Origin: Burkholderia sp. Bp9142
GTDB taxonomy: Bacteria; Pseudomonadota; Gammaproteobacteria; Burkholderiales; Burkholderiaceae
Reading direction: 5' to 3'
Length of the DNA stretch: 64,000 nucleotides
NCBI RefSeq assembly: GCF_003853415.1
Contig: NZ_QTPP01000025.1
Coordinates: 49,056 to 113,055, forward strand
Part shown: positions 42,221-50,921 of the stretch, in pieces
How positions within the stretch are numbered: the stretch's first letter is position 1
Layout of the letters: the number at the start of each line of letters is the position of its first letter
Position numbers and translations under genes: made by a program
Notes under the pieces: model-generated
What the model was told of the DNA's origin: nothing
Seen by the model: the letters and a program-made list of their open reading frames with translations, nothing else
The model's database searches: none

Positions 42221-43222
42221 ATGCATCTCGGGAAATCCTACAAACTATCGGAATTTCTGATCTGGACTCGCTGGAAAATTTACGAGCTGCTCGTTTTCGG
42301 TTCCGTTCCGGTTGTGCTGTATAAGTTCTTTTCCGTCACATGGCTGTCGATCCCCCTGACGATCGTCGCGCTCCTCGGAACCGCGACGTCGTTCATCGTC
42401 GGCTTCAAGAATGTCCAGACGTACAACCGGGCAATGGACGCGCTGGAAATCTGGACCGATATCCTGAGCAAAAGCCGCCGCTGGGGGCAAATCGCGCGCG
42501 ACTTCGTGACGGACGAAGAGGTTGCCCGAAAGCTGGTCTATCGACACCTCGCCTGGTTGACCGCGCTGAGATACGAGCTGCGCCGCCCTCGCATCTGGGA
42601 AAGCACGAACAAGCGCTACAACGCGGAGTATCGTCGCTTCTATCGCGTGCCGGAATGGGAAAAAGACATCAAGGAATTATTGCCAAAATACTTGTCCCCC
42701 TCTGAAGCGGAACAGGCGCTCTCCTCCGCTTCCATCACGACATTCGTGCTGGGCCTGCAAGGCACTTCGCTCAAGATGCTTCACGTGGCCGGCCATCTGA
42801 ATTCGAATTTCTACATGGAACTTCATAAAACCATTGGCGACTTCATCGATCTCCAGTCGCGATCCGAACGGTTCAAGAATTTCCCCTATCCGCGTCAGTA
42901 CGCGACTGTCAGTTCCCTGTTCGTCCGATTTTTCTGCCTGTCCCTTCCGTTCGGTCTTCTGAACGAATTCGACCGGCTGAACGATAGCGTGAGCGGCTTC
43001 ATGCACGGCAACATGGTCTGGCTGGTGGTGCCATGCAGTGTCGCGGTGTCGTGGATGTATACGTCGCTCGACCAGGTCGGCGAAAGCACGGAGAATCCGT
43101 TCGAAGGCGGCGCGAACGACGTTCCGATTTCGACGCTGTGCGGCACGATCGAGCGAGATCTGAAAGCGATGCTCGGAGAGCATGCCGTCGGGTCGTCGAG
43201 CCACACCGTCATTGCGCTATAG
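42221..43222 (+). CDS. Bestrophin-like (YneE/RFP-TM) membrane channel
   Basis: A 333-residue protein of the bacterial bestrophin family. The N-terminal hydrophobic helices (LLVFGSVPVVLYKF, LSIPLTIVALLGTATSFIVGFKNVQTYNR) and the later pair (FFCLSLPFGLLNEF, MVWLVVPCSVAVSWMY) match the four-helix pentameric channel pattern. The conserved NPFEGGANDVPIS is the bestrophin C-terminal signature (often NPF...D.P). Bacterial members conduct sodium or other ions. ATG follows a GACGAGGC site. It is a single gene with no functional partners nearby. Confidence 0.88.
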   Translation: MHLGKSYKLSEFLIWTRWKIYELLVFGSVPVVLYKFFSVTWLSIPLTIVALLGTATSFIVGFKNVQTYNRAMDALEIWTDILSKSRRWGQIARDFVTDEEVARKLVYRHLAWLTALRYELRRPRIWESTNKRYNAEYRRFYRVPEWEKDIKELLPKYLSPSEAEQALSSASITTFVLGLQGTSLKMLHVAGHLNSNFYMELHKTIGDFIDLQSRSERFKNFPYPRQYATVSSLFVRFFCLSLPFGLLNEFDRLNDSVSGFMHGNMVWLVVPCSVAVSWMYTSLDQVGESTENPFEGGANDVPISTLCGTIERDLKAMLGEHAVGSSSHTVIAL

Positions 43223-43728
43223 CGAATCCTGAGTCTTCCTGGCCGGTATCGGCCCGCCGCGGCTTCGTGGCATCTGGCGGGCAGGTGCATTGCAGACGCG
43301 GCCGGCGGCGGTGGAGAGGCATGCGCCCCCCTTGGCGTCGACGTCGCCCTCGGCGACGGCCGGTCCATTGCCGGCCCGCAGGGACGACGTACCGTACCGC
43401 CGACTACCGATGTTGTCGTTCGAGCGGCACCGGATTGCCGAACCCCGATCATTGCTACCCCCCTCCTGTCGTCGATTGTTGTCGCCAAGACAACATGATG
43501 AGGTCCATTGCGACGCTACTGCCTCACGGCCACATCGCCTACGCTTGGCGATGTCGGTGGCAGTCCACGCTGCCGGATGCATCCGGAAACAACACGACAC
43601 CGCAACAGAAGCGTGCGAGCGCGCGCGGCAAGTCTGCGCCGCGTAGCGCCTTCGCCCGTCATTGGCCGCGTCAGCCGAGGCTGTCGCGATGGGTGTGACA
43701 CAGCACTTCACCAATCGAGGAACGATCC
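43223..43728. other. Intergenic region before adc operon
   Basis: About 500 bases without a supported gene. Several open frames exist on both strands, but their amino acid composition is that of GC-rich noncoding DNA. It should carry the promoter of the adc-bdh-patatin operon. Confidence 0.45.
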
Positions 43729-44508
43729 GTGACTGAACAAGACATCCGCAACAACGCCTTCGCGATGCCCGTGCATAACCCGGCGTATCCGCGTCCGCCC
43801 TTCCGCTTCATCAATCGGGAGTACTTCATCATTTCGTACGAGACGGACAGGGATGCGCTCCGGGCCGTCGTTCCGGAACCGCTGACGGTCGACCATGCCA
43901 TCGTCCACTACGAATTCATCCGCATGCCGGATTCGTCAGGATTCGGTGACTACACGGAGAGCGGCCAGGTGATCTCCGTTCTCGACGAGGACGGCAATCG
44001 AGCCAATTTCACGCACGCGATGTATCTCGACGACGAAGGCCCGATCGCAGCCGGACGCGAGATCTGGGGATTTCCCAAGAAGCTGGCGTCGCCGAAGCTC
44101 TGCGTCGATGGCAAGGACACGCTGCTCGGCACGCTCGACTACGGCACGCAGCGCATCGCCACCGGAACGATGGGCTACAAGTATCGCGCCCTCGACACGG
44201 CGGCCGAGCGCCGCAAGCTCGCCGACACGCCCAACTACCTGCTCAAGGTCATTCCGCACGTCGACGGCTCGGCCCGCATTTGCGAGCTCGTGCGCTTCTT
44301 CCTGCGCGATGTCGACGTGATCGGCGCATGGGAGGGGCCCGCCGCGCTCGAGCTGCATCCCCATGCACTCGCATCGGTCGCCGATCTGCCGGTTCGCCAG
44401 GTGATCGGCGCACGCCACGTCATTGCAAATCTCACGCTCGATATCGGCGAAGTGGCGTATGACTATCTCGCCCCGGCCGAGTCGCTGAAACTCGCAGTCA
44501 ACCAATAA
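43729..44508 (+). CDS. adc: Acetoacetate decarboxylase
   Basis: A 259-residue ADC family enzyme. The catalytic Schiff-base lysine pair is Lys117-Lys118 in EIWGFPKKLASP, and conserved segments FRFINREYFIISYETD and YTESGQVI are present. It converts acetoacetate to acetone and CO2. The start is GTG at 43729, preceded by GAGGAACG. It is the first gene of a tight operon with 3-hydroxybutyrate dehydrogenase and a patatin-like phospholipase. Together these can turn 3-hydroxybutyrate into acetoacetate and acetone, linked with lipid or polyhydroxybutyrate turnover. Confidence 0.93.
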   Translation: MTEQDIRNNAFAMPVHNPAYPRPPFRFINREYFIISYETDRDALRAVVPEPLTVDHAIVHYEFIRMPDSSGFGDYTESGQVISVLDEDGNRANFTHAMYLDDEGPIAAGREIWGFPKKLASPKLCVDGKDTLLGTLDYGTQRIATGTMGYKYRALDTAAERRKLADTPNYLLKVIPHVDGSARICELVRFFLRDVDVIGAWEGPAALELHPHALASVADLPVRQVIGARHVIANLTLDIGEVAYDYLAPAESLKLAVNQ

Positions 44509-44523
44509 GCTCCCGGAGGACAT

Positions 44524-45306
44524 ATGGCACTGAATGACAAGATCGCGCTCGTGACGGGCGCGGCGAGCGGTATCGGCGAGGTGTGCGCGCGCAAGCTCGC
44601 GACGGACGGCGCGACGGTCGTCATCGCGGATCTGAATCTCGCGGCCGCACGAAAGGTTGCTGACGACATCGTCGCCAACGGCGGAAAGGCGTTGGCGATC
44701 GCCATGGACGTCACCAGCGAGGAAGCCGTCGACGCGGGACTGACCGAAACGATAAGCCGGCTGGGCGGAATCGACGTGCTCGTGTCGAACGCAGGCATCC
44801 AGATCGTCAACCGGATCGAGGATTACGCATTTTCCGACTGGAAGAAGATGCTGGCCATCCACCTCGATGGTGCGTTCCTGACGACCCGGGCCGCCATCAG
44901 GCATATGTATGCATCGAACAAGGGGGGCACGGTGATCTACATGGGCTCGGTGCATTCGCACGAGGCCTCGCCCCTCAAGTCCGCCTATGTGACCGCGAAA
45001 CACGGGTTGCTCGGTCTCGCGCGGGTGGTCGCGAAAGAAGGCGGCCCGCGTGGCGTGCGTGCCAATGTCGTGTGCCCGGGTTTCGTCCGCACCCCGCTGG
45101 TCGACAAGCAGATCCCCGAGCAGGCGAAGGCCCTCGGGATCTCCGAGCAGCAGGTCGTAAGCGACGTGATGCTGAAGGAGACGGTCGACGGCGAATTCAC
45201 GTCGCTGGCCGATGTCGCGAACACGGTTGCCTTCCTGGCCGGCTTCGAGTCGAACGCGCTTACCGGGCAATCGATCGTCGTCAGCCACGGCTGGTTCATG
45301 CAGTAA
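44524..45306 (+). CDS. 3-hydroxybutyrate dehydrogenase
   Basis: A 260-residue classical SDR. Cofactor motif TGAASGIG (11-18), NAG, catalytic Ser in YMGSVHSH, and Tyr/Lys in SAYVTAKHG. C-terminal GWFMQ and the loop with QIPEQAKALGISEQQVV are features of D-3-hydroxybutyrate dehydrogenases. It interconverts D-3-hydroxybutyrate and acetoacetate with NAD. It follows adc by 15 bases with a CCCGGAGGA site and precedes the patatin gene by 10 bases. Both neighbours support the ketone-body assignment. Confidence 0.92.
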   Translation: MALNDKIALVTGAASGIGEVCARKLATDGATVVIADLNLAAARKVADDIVANGGKALAIAMDVTSEEAVDAGLTETISRLGGIDVLVSNAGIQIVNRIEDYAFSDWKKMLAIHLDGAFLTTRAAIRHMYASNKGGTVIYMGSVHSHEASPLKSAYVTAKHGLLGLARVVAKEGGPRGVRANVVCPGFVRTPLVDKQIPEQAKALGISEQQVVSDVMLKETVDGEFTSLADVANTVAFLAGFESNALTGQSIVVSHGWFMQ

Positions 45307-45316
45307 GGAGAACGCC

Positions 45317-46588
45317 ATGTATTCGAGCCAGCGTAACAAGCTGAAGCAGCCTCATCGCATCAAGCTCCCCGCCTATGACGAAATCGGGCTCGTGCTGCAG
45401 GGCGGCGGCGCACTCGGCTCATACCAGGCCGGTGTATACGAGGGCATGGCCGAGGTCGGCGTGGAACCGACGCGAATCGCCGGTGTATCGATCGGTGCGC
45501 TGAACACGGCGATCATCGCCGGCAACGCGCCCGCGGATCGAACGGAAGCACTGCGTGGCTTCTGGAACACCATCAGTCAGCCGGCCGATCCGCTCTCGCA
45601 CTTCGGCAATTACATGTCGGCGTGGTCCGGGCTGGAAGACATGGGACGCAGGTGGTCGAGCGCATGGGCCGCAACACGCACGTTGATGGAAGGCCAGGAC
45701 GGTTTTTTCTCCCCGCGCTCGCATGTGTCTTTCGCCGGGTTCGGCAGGAAGCGCCCCGATCAGGTCAGCTATTACGACACGTCGGCGTTGCGTGAAACGC
45801 TGTTGCGGTACGCAGACTTCGATCGCATCAATGACGGAAATATTCGCGTATCCGTCGGCGCGGTCAATGTTCGGACCGGCAATCTCGTCTATTTCGACAA
45901 CACCAAAATGCGTCTCGAGCCGGAACATTTCATTGCCTCCGGGGCGCTGCCGCCGGGTTTTCCGGCCGTCGAGATCGATGGCGAGTTCTACTGGGACGGC
46001 GGACTGGTTTCCAACACGCCGCTGACCGAGATCATCCGGGAAAGCCAGCACAAGGACACGCTCGTGTTCCAGATCGATCTGTGGAGCTCACGCGGCAAGT
46101 TGCCGGGCGATTTCCTCGATGTCAGCGAGCGCACCAAGGACATTCAGTATTCAAGCCGCACACGCGCCATCACCGCGTTCATGTCGCAGAACCAGAAGCA
46201 TGCGCAGATGATCAAGGCGCTGCTCGAGCATATTCCCGAACACGTGCGGCTTGCACACCCGTTGTTGCGGGAGGCGCAGAAGACGGCCGATGGCAGCGCG
46301 GTGAACGTCGTGCACCTGATCTACAAGAACAAGACGTTCGAGGGGCACTACAAGGATTATGAATTCAGCGAGAACACAATGCGCGAGCATTGGGCGAGCG
46401 GCCTCGAGGATATTCGGCGATCGTTCGGCCATCCCGACTGGTTCGATATCCCGAGCCGCGAAATCGGCTTCGTCACGCGGGACGTGCACCGCTATCGGCA
46501 GGACGTCAACGAAACGGGCGGCCGGGGCACGGACGCTTTGCCGGCAGCGAAACACTCGCCGGAGCAAGAGCCGTCCGTCGCCAAGTAA
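45317..46588 (+). CDS. Patatin-like phospholipase (with DUF3734-like C terminus)
   Basis: A 423-residue patatin-family hydrolase. Oxyanion loop LQGGGALGSYQAG, nucleophile Ser in GVSIGALN, and the dyad Asp in YWDGGLVSNTP. After the catalytic domain comes a C-terminal region of about 150 residues with HYKDYEFSENTMREHWASGLEDI, typical for the proteobacterial group found beside bdh genes. It hydrolyses acyl lipids and may act on polyhydroxybutyrate granule or membrane lipids. ATG at 45317 follows AAGGAGAACGCC. Third gene of the adc operon. Confidence 0.92.
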   Translation: MYSSQRNKLKQPHRIKLPAYDEIGLVLQGGGALGSYQAGVYEGMAEVGVEPTRIAGVSIGALNTAIIAGNAPADRTEALRGFWNTISQPADPLSHFGNYMSAWSGLEDMGRRWSSAWAATRTLMEGQDGFFSPRSHVSFAGFGRKRPDQVSYYDTSALRETLLRYADFDRINDGNIRVSVGAVNVRTGNLVYFDNTKMRLEPEHFIASGALPPGFPAVEIDGEFYWDGGLVSNTPLTEIIRESQHKDTLVFQIDLWSSRGKLPGDFLDVSERTKDIQYSSRTRAITAFMSQNQKHAQMIKALLEHIPEHVRLAHPLLREAQKTADGSAVNVVHLIYKNKTFEGHYKDYEFSENTMREHWASGLEDIRRSFGHPDWFDIPSREIGFVTRDVHRYRQDVNETGGRGTDALPAAKHSPEQEPSVAK

Positions 46589-46641
46589 TGCGTGGCGACG
46601 CCTTCCGTGAACATGACAGTGCGAGCCGCAAGGAGAACACC

Positions 46642-47619
46642 ATGATGTCGCATGAAATGATTGCGCGGTACGGCACGTTGGTCGTATTCCTGAATGTGCT
46701 CGGGTCTTCGCTCGGCTTGCCTCTGCCTGCGATACCGACGTTGATCACGGTCGGGGCAGGCGTTGCGCTCGTTACGCATGTCGCGTCGTCGACGTTGCTG
46801 CATTTCTCGACGATACTGGGCGCCGCCGTGATTGGCGGCTTTCTCGGCGACCTGGTCTGGTATCAGGGCGGCAAGCGGTACGGCAAGCGCACGCTTCATA
46901 CCGTCTGCAAGCTGTCGCAGTCGCGTAAAGCGTGCGTCAGGACGACAGAGCGGTTTTTCGGGCGCTGGGGCGTTCGCGTGCTCATCGTTGCGAGATTCGT
47001 TCCCGGCCTGTCGCTCGTTGCCGTTCCGCTATGCGGTGCGATGGCCGTCAGGTTGCGCTCGTTTGTGTTGCACGATTGTGCGGGCCTTGCACTGTGGGCA
47101 TCGATCGGACTGGCGATCGGCACACTATTCGCTTCGCAGATCGACGTGATTTTCGCGTTTGTCGCCCGTCTTGGCTGGCGTGCGCTCATCTTCGCCGGCA
47201 TGGTTCCGGTGCTGTATGTCCTGTACCGCTACTGCCGCAGGCTGATGTTGGCAAACGCGCTCGGTAATGCACGAATCAGCGCCGGCGAATTGCATGCGCT
47301 GCTCGCGAATAATCCGCGGCCGGTCGTGATCGATATTCGCTCCGCCGAGCGAAGGACGCTCGATCCATTCGTCATTCCGGGCGCGGTAATTGGCGATGAA
47401 CGAAAGACCCGGCAGATCATGGAGCGCCATGGAACGAACCGGACACTCGTCATCTATTGCGCGTGCCCGAACGAAGTGTCCGCGGTGTCGGTGGCCAGGC
47501 AATTACGGCTGTCCGGCATCAAGCTGGCGTTGCCGCTTGCGGGCGGCATCGATGCATGGCGCGCCGCGGGCTTCGACGTCGAGCCGATGATCGCAATGAA
47601 CGACGCGGCAATCGGCTGA
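46642..47619 (+). CDS. DedA/VTT membrane protein fused to rhodanese domain
   Basis: A 325-residue fusion. Residues 10-200 are a VTT (DedA) membrane domain with the hallmark VARFVPGLSLVAVPLCGAM and GGFLGDLVWYQGGKRYG. Residues 210-312 are a rhodanese-like domain with DIRS and the active loop YCACPNEVSA (Cys273). DedA proteins flip phospholipids or help maintain membrane potential; the rhodanese part may bind or transfer sulfur or sense oxidants. Two consecutive ATG codons start the frame after CAAGGAGAAC. It follows the patatin gene by 53 bases and probably ends the operon at a hairpin. Confidence 0.9.
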   Translation: MMSHEMIARYGTLVVFLNVLGSSLGLPLPAIPTLITVGAGVALVTHVASSTLLHFSTILGAAVIGGFLGDLVWYQGGKRYGKRTLHTVCKLSQSRKACVRTTERFFGRWGVRVLIVARFVPGLSLVAVPLCGAMAVRLRSFVLHDCAGLALWASIGLAIGTLFASQIDVIFAFVARLGWRALIFAGMVPVLYVLYRYCRRLMLANALGNARISAGELHALLANNPRPVVIDIRSAERRTLDPFVIPGAVIGDERKTRQIMERHGTNRTLVIYCACPNEVSAVSVARQLRLSGIKLALPLAGGIDAWRAAGFDVEPMIAMNDAAIG

Positions 47620-47634
47620 CATGTGTCATGTCCA

Positions 47635-47667
47635 GACCTGATCTCTCGGTCAGTAGCAGATCAGGTC
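47635..47667 (+). terminator. Hairpin after DedA-rhodanese gene
   Basis: A perfect 10-bp stem, GACCTGATCT paired with AGATCAGGTC, with a 13-base loop, 15 bases after the stop codon. There is no T-run directly after it. Confidence 0.55.
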
Positions 47668-47835
47668 GGAGATTGCCTGGACGTCACCTCATGAAGGGCC
47701 GTGATCGACTGCGGATTCAACCCGTCGCTGCAACAGATTGATGAAATCGCTCAGCCGGTGTATCGAAGTCTGGTGTCTTTAGCGGACGTCATTTAGCCGC
47801 CTCGCAGTCGCTCCTCCCATGTCATCGTTACGGAA

Positions 47836-48846
47836 CTAGTTCGGCGGGCGTGCCGGTTTGAGTGTGGCGGCAACAAGTTCCGCCACCGCCTGTCGGGCTG
47901 CCTTCGCTGCCGTCTCGTCATACGCGATAGTGGCGCCACGTTCGACACAGGGGTCGTTATACGAGAAAGGCTGGTTGGTCTTCGCATTGAAAATCTGGCC
48001 GTTGTCACCTTCCTCCCATTGGCAATTGCGCATTGTCTGGGCTTGCCGCAACTTCACCGGCGGCTTGAGCGCGCGTCCGTCGAAAACATGACTGGCGCCG
48101 GGATATTCCATCAGGCGGATGTCTTTGCCTTTGGCTTTTAACCGCTCGACATATGCTCGACATGACGCAACAGGGGCGTAATTGTCGTCAGTACCGTGAA
48201 ACACGCGCACTGGCTGAGACACAATGTCTTCGTCGTCTCGGTAGGCGTAGCTGCAATCTGGATAGAAAGCAACATAGGCCGCGAAATGTGCGCCCGACGC
48301 ATCAGCATGCATCCGCTGAAAACGCGTCAGGCTCGCGTAAAGCGCATTTTGACCGCCCCGGGAAAGACCCATCAGCATTACTCGGCTGGGGTCAATTCTT
48401 GGATGCTTGGCCAGCAGTGCGAGCGCTCGGTAAGCATCCTCGGTTTGCGCCAAGCGACCGAGTTGGGACTGGTCGTCGTTCACACTGACGATGCCGCGGG
48501 CCGTGAAGCTGTCAATGACGAAGGTGGCAACGCCCAACGCAAGAAACTCGTGCTCCCAATCCAGAACATAATTGCCGACGCCGCCTGAACCGTGCAGCAG
48601 GATGACAAGTGGAAACCGCTCATTGCCCGAGCGAGGCAGACGCAGTTCGCCAGCGATGGTGACGGGCTTGCCATCCTCGCGGCCGACCAGGAAATCCTGG
48701 TCTGTTAATGTGAGTGACTCAAACGGGATGACTTCCATGCGCGCAACCTGCGCATATCCGGTATGCGCTAGCGAGACGAGGAGAATACAGGCTGCGACGA
48801 GGACCATGCGACGGCAACATGTGCAATACCATTCTGCAGTCAGCAT
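47836..48846 (-). CDS. Secreted dienelactone hydrolase-like alpha/beta hydrolase
   Basis: A 336-residue exported hydrolase. The N terminus has a signal peptide (MVLVAACILLVSLAHTGYAQ). The fold shows HGSGGVG for the oxyanion region, GLSRGGQNAL for the nucleophile Ser, DDNYAPV for the acid and GASHVFDG for the His. These are dienelactone hydrolase family traits. ATG 48846 is preceded by AAAGGA; an internal ATG 12 codons later is also possible. The DNA here is visibly less GC-rich than its neighbours, and the gene has no operon partners, so it may be acquired. Substrate unknown. Confidence 0.82.
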   Translation of the reverse strand: MLTAEWYCTCCRRMVLVAACILLVSLAHTGYAQVARMEVIPFESLTLTDQDFLVGREDGKPVTIAGELRLPRSGNERFPLVILLHGSGGVGNYVLDWEHEFLALGVATFVIDSFTARGIVSVNDDQSQLGRLAQTEDAYRALALLAKHPRIDPSRVMLMGLSRGGQNALYASLTRFQRMHADASGAHFAAYVAFYPDCSYAYRDDEDIVSQPVRVFHGTDDNYAPVASCRAYVERLKAKGKDIRLMEYPGASHVFDGRALKPPVKLRQAQTMRNCQWEEGDNGQIFNAKTNQPFSYNDPCVERGATIAYDETAAKAARQAVAELVAATLKPARPPN

Positions 48847-49263
48847 ACCGAGGTCCTTTAATCGTGAATTCGTCGGCGACTTGCTCCGAGTAGCATAGAC
48901 CGGATTCGGGAACTTACAAGGTCCACTGAACCAGATGCGGGTCCCAGGTCTCACGATAGCCGCGAGTCGAGCTTCAGGGTGCAAAGGAGAAGGCTGACAG
49001 GAACCATGCGATGACGGCGCCCCTGTCCGATAAGACGGGTGACTCGGCGGTAAAGACCGCAATGGCCACAGCAAGGACGTCAGCTAACCCGCACAAAACG
49101 GCCGCTTGAATGACCAAGTGACGGTCATGGCGACCGGCGGCTTCTGGCCGAACCGAGTCAGACGATCTGACGCTGTCTGCCGGGTCCGGTCCAGCCTGAT
49201 ACCGCTGATAACAGCGGAGGCAAAGCGTGCGATCCAACCCCGCGCGCTTCGAAGCGGCCTCGT
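48847..49263. other. Lower-GC spacer between orphan hydrolase and efflux operon
   Basis: About 417 bases with no supported gene. One 87-codon minus-strand frame (48974-49237) ends in a hydrophobic stretch but has no ribosome site and no recognisable domain; it may be a decayed membrane gene. Base composition is lower in GC than the flanks. Confidence 0.4.
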
Positions 49264-50817
49264 TCAGTGCGCGCCGCCGGCCATGCCGCCACCACCCTTG
49301 CCCGGCTTGGTGAGCCAGACCAGCGGGACGATCACGATGAAGATGATCGACGACAGCCAGAAGAGATCGTTCAGCGCGAGCATCGCGGCCTGCGCATTGA
49401 GCGAACGTTCGAAAAAGGCGGTGGCCTGATCCATCCCGCCGCCGAGCGTCGCGTGGATCTGCGCGATGGCGCTCGTGTAGGCGGGGTTACTCATGCTCGA
49501 CTGCTCGGCGAGCCGGGCATGATGAAGGATCGTCCGGTCGTTCCATCCCGTCGCGATCAACGACGTGCCGACACCGCCCGCGAACACGCGCACGAAGTTG
49601 GACAGGCCGGCGGCCGCCGGAATCCTGTCAGGCGTCAGCCCCGACAGGATGATCGCGGTAAGCGGCGTAAAAAAGAGCGCCATGGGAATGCCTTGCAGCA
49701 GTGTCGGCAGCACCAGGGTATACGGATCGACGCTGGTCGTGTATTGCGAGCGCATGAAGAACACGCCCGCAAACCCGAGGAAGGCCAGCGTCGCAAGCAC
49801 CCGCGCGTCGGACTTCGGCATGATCTTCGCCATCATCGGTGCCAACAGCACGGCGAAGATCCCGAGCGGCGCCGTGACGAGCCCGGCGTCCACCGATCGA
49901 TAGCCGAGATAGCCCTGAATCCACTGCGGCAGGATCACGAGGTTCGAGAAGAACACCGCGTACGCGACCGAAATCGCGATCGTGCCGCCACGGAAATTGC
50001 GCACCGCGAAGAGGCGGATATCGACGATCGGGTTCTTCTCCGTGAATTCCCAGATCAGGAAGAACAGGAAGCTGATGGCGGCGATGACGGCAAGCGCGCA
50101 GATCACGGGCGAATTGAACCAGTCGAGATCCTTGCCCTTGTCGAGCATGATCTGCAGTGTCGCGACCCACACGATGAGCGACATCAGCCCGACCGTGTCG
50201 ATGGGAAGCTTGCGCACCGGCGTCTCGCGGTCGCGATAGATCATCCACGTCACGGCGGCCGCGAACAGGCCGACGGGAATGTTGATGTAAAAGATCCACG
50301 ACCAGCTGTAGCTGTCGGTGATCCAGCCGCCCAGCGCGGGCCCCGCGATCGGGCCGACCGTCGCGGTCATCGACCAGAGCGCGAGCGCGGTCGAGCTTTT
50401 CTCCTTCGAATACGAACCCAGCAGGATCGCTTGGGAAAGCGGAATCAGCGGCCCCGCGACGACGCCCTGCAATACCCGCGCGGCGAGCAGCACGAGCAGG
50501 TTCGGCGCGACGCCGCACAACCACGACGAAAACACGAACAGCACGATGGCGGCCACGAACAGCCGGATCTGGCCGACGCGCTGCGTGAGCCAGCCCGTCA
50601 ACGGAATCGCGACGGCATTGGCCGCCGCGAACAGTGTGATCACCCACGTGCCTTCGTCGACGGAGACGCCGAGGTTTCCCGAGATCGTCGGAATCGCGAC
50701 GTTCGCAATGGATGAATCGAGCACGTTCATGAACGTCGCGAGCGCGACGGCGATGGTCGCAAGGACCAGCTTTCCGCCCGTCAGCGGTGGCGGTGCAGGT
50801 TGCGTTGAGGCATTCAT
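49264..50817 (-). CDS. DHA2-family multidrug MFS transporter (EmrB-like)
   Basis: A 517-residue major facilitator protein with fourteen predicted helices. Motifs of the DHA2 drug:proton antiporter family are visible: NVLDSSIANVAIPTISG in helix 1, GWLTQRVGQIRLF in loop 2-3, RVLQGVVAGPLIPLSQAIL and GPIAGPALGGWI (motif C). It is the third gene of the efflux operon, after the outer-membrane factor and the membrane fusion protein, and so forms the inner-membrane pump of a tripartite system. Its C terminus ends in a Gly-rich, His-terminated tail. Likely substrates are hydrophobic drugs or acids. Confidence 0.93.
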   Translation of the reverse strand: MNASTQPAPPPLTGGKLVLATIAVALATFMNVLDSSIANVAIPTISGNLGVSVDEGTWVITLFAAANAVAIPLTGWLTQRVGQIRLFVAAIVLFVFSSWLCGVAPNLLVLLAARVLQGVVAGPLIPLSQAILLGSYSKEKSSTALALWSMTATVGPIAGPALGGWITDSYSWSWIFYINIPVGLFAAAVTWMIYRDRETPVRKLPIDTVGLMSLIVWVATLQIMLDKGKDLDWFNSPVICALAVIAAISFLFFLIWEFTEKNPIVDIRLFAVRNFRGGTIAISVAYAVFFSNLVILPQWIQGYLGYRSVDAGLVTAPLGIFAVLLAPMMAKIMPKSDARVLATLAFLGFAGVFFMRSQYTTSVDPYTLVLPTLLQGIPMALFFTPLTAIILSGLTPDRIPAAAGLSNFVRVFAGGVGTSLIATGWNDRTILHHARLAEQSSMSNPAYTSAIAQIHATLGGGMDQATAFFERSLNAQAAMLALNDLFWLSSIIFIVIVPLVWLTKPGKGGGGMAGGAH

Positions 50818-50921
50818 CTCGCTTTCACTCTGAAGGTATCGACCATGCCGGCGTATCGATCCGGCCAGTCAGACGATTGGATCGACCGACACGCGACGAC
50901 GACGCGCACCGGGTCGACGGT

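Noticed and set aside
43217..43714. Possible gene between bestrophin and adc
   Set aside because: Several overlapping frames, none with a ribosome site, a domain or coding-like composition.
48974..49237. 87-codon frame with a hydrophobic end
   Set aside because: No ribosome site and no family likeness; at most a decayed membrane gene, so described only as part of the spacer.
49267..50715. Plus-strand open frame of 482 codons
   Set aside because: Exact antisense of the MFS transporter, with runs of Arg, Asp and His and no hydrophobic or domain pattern.
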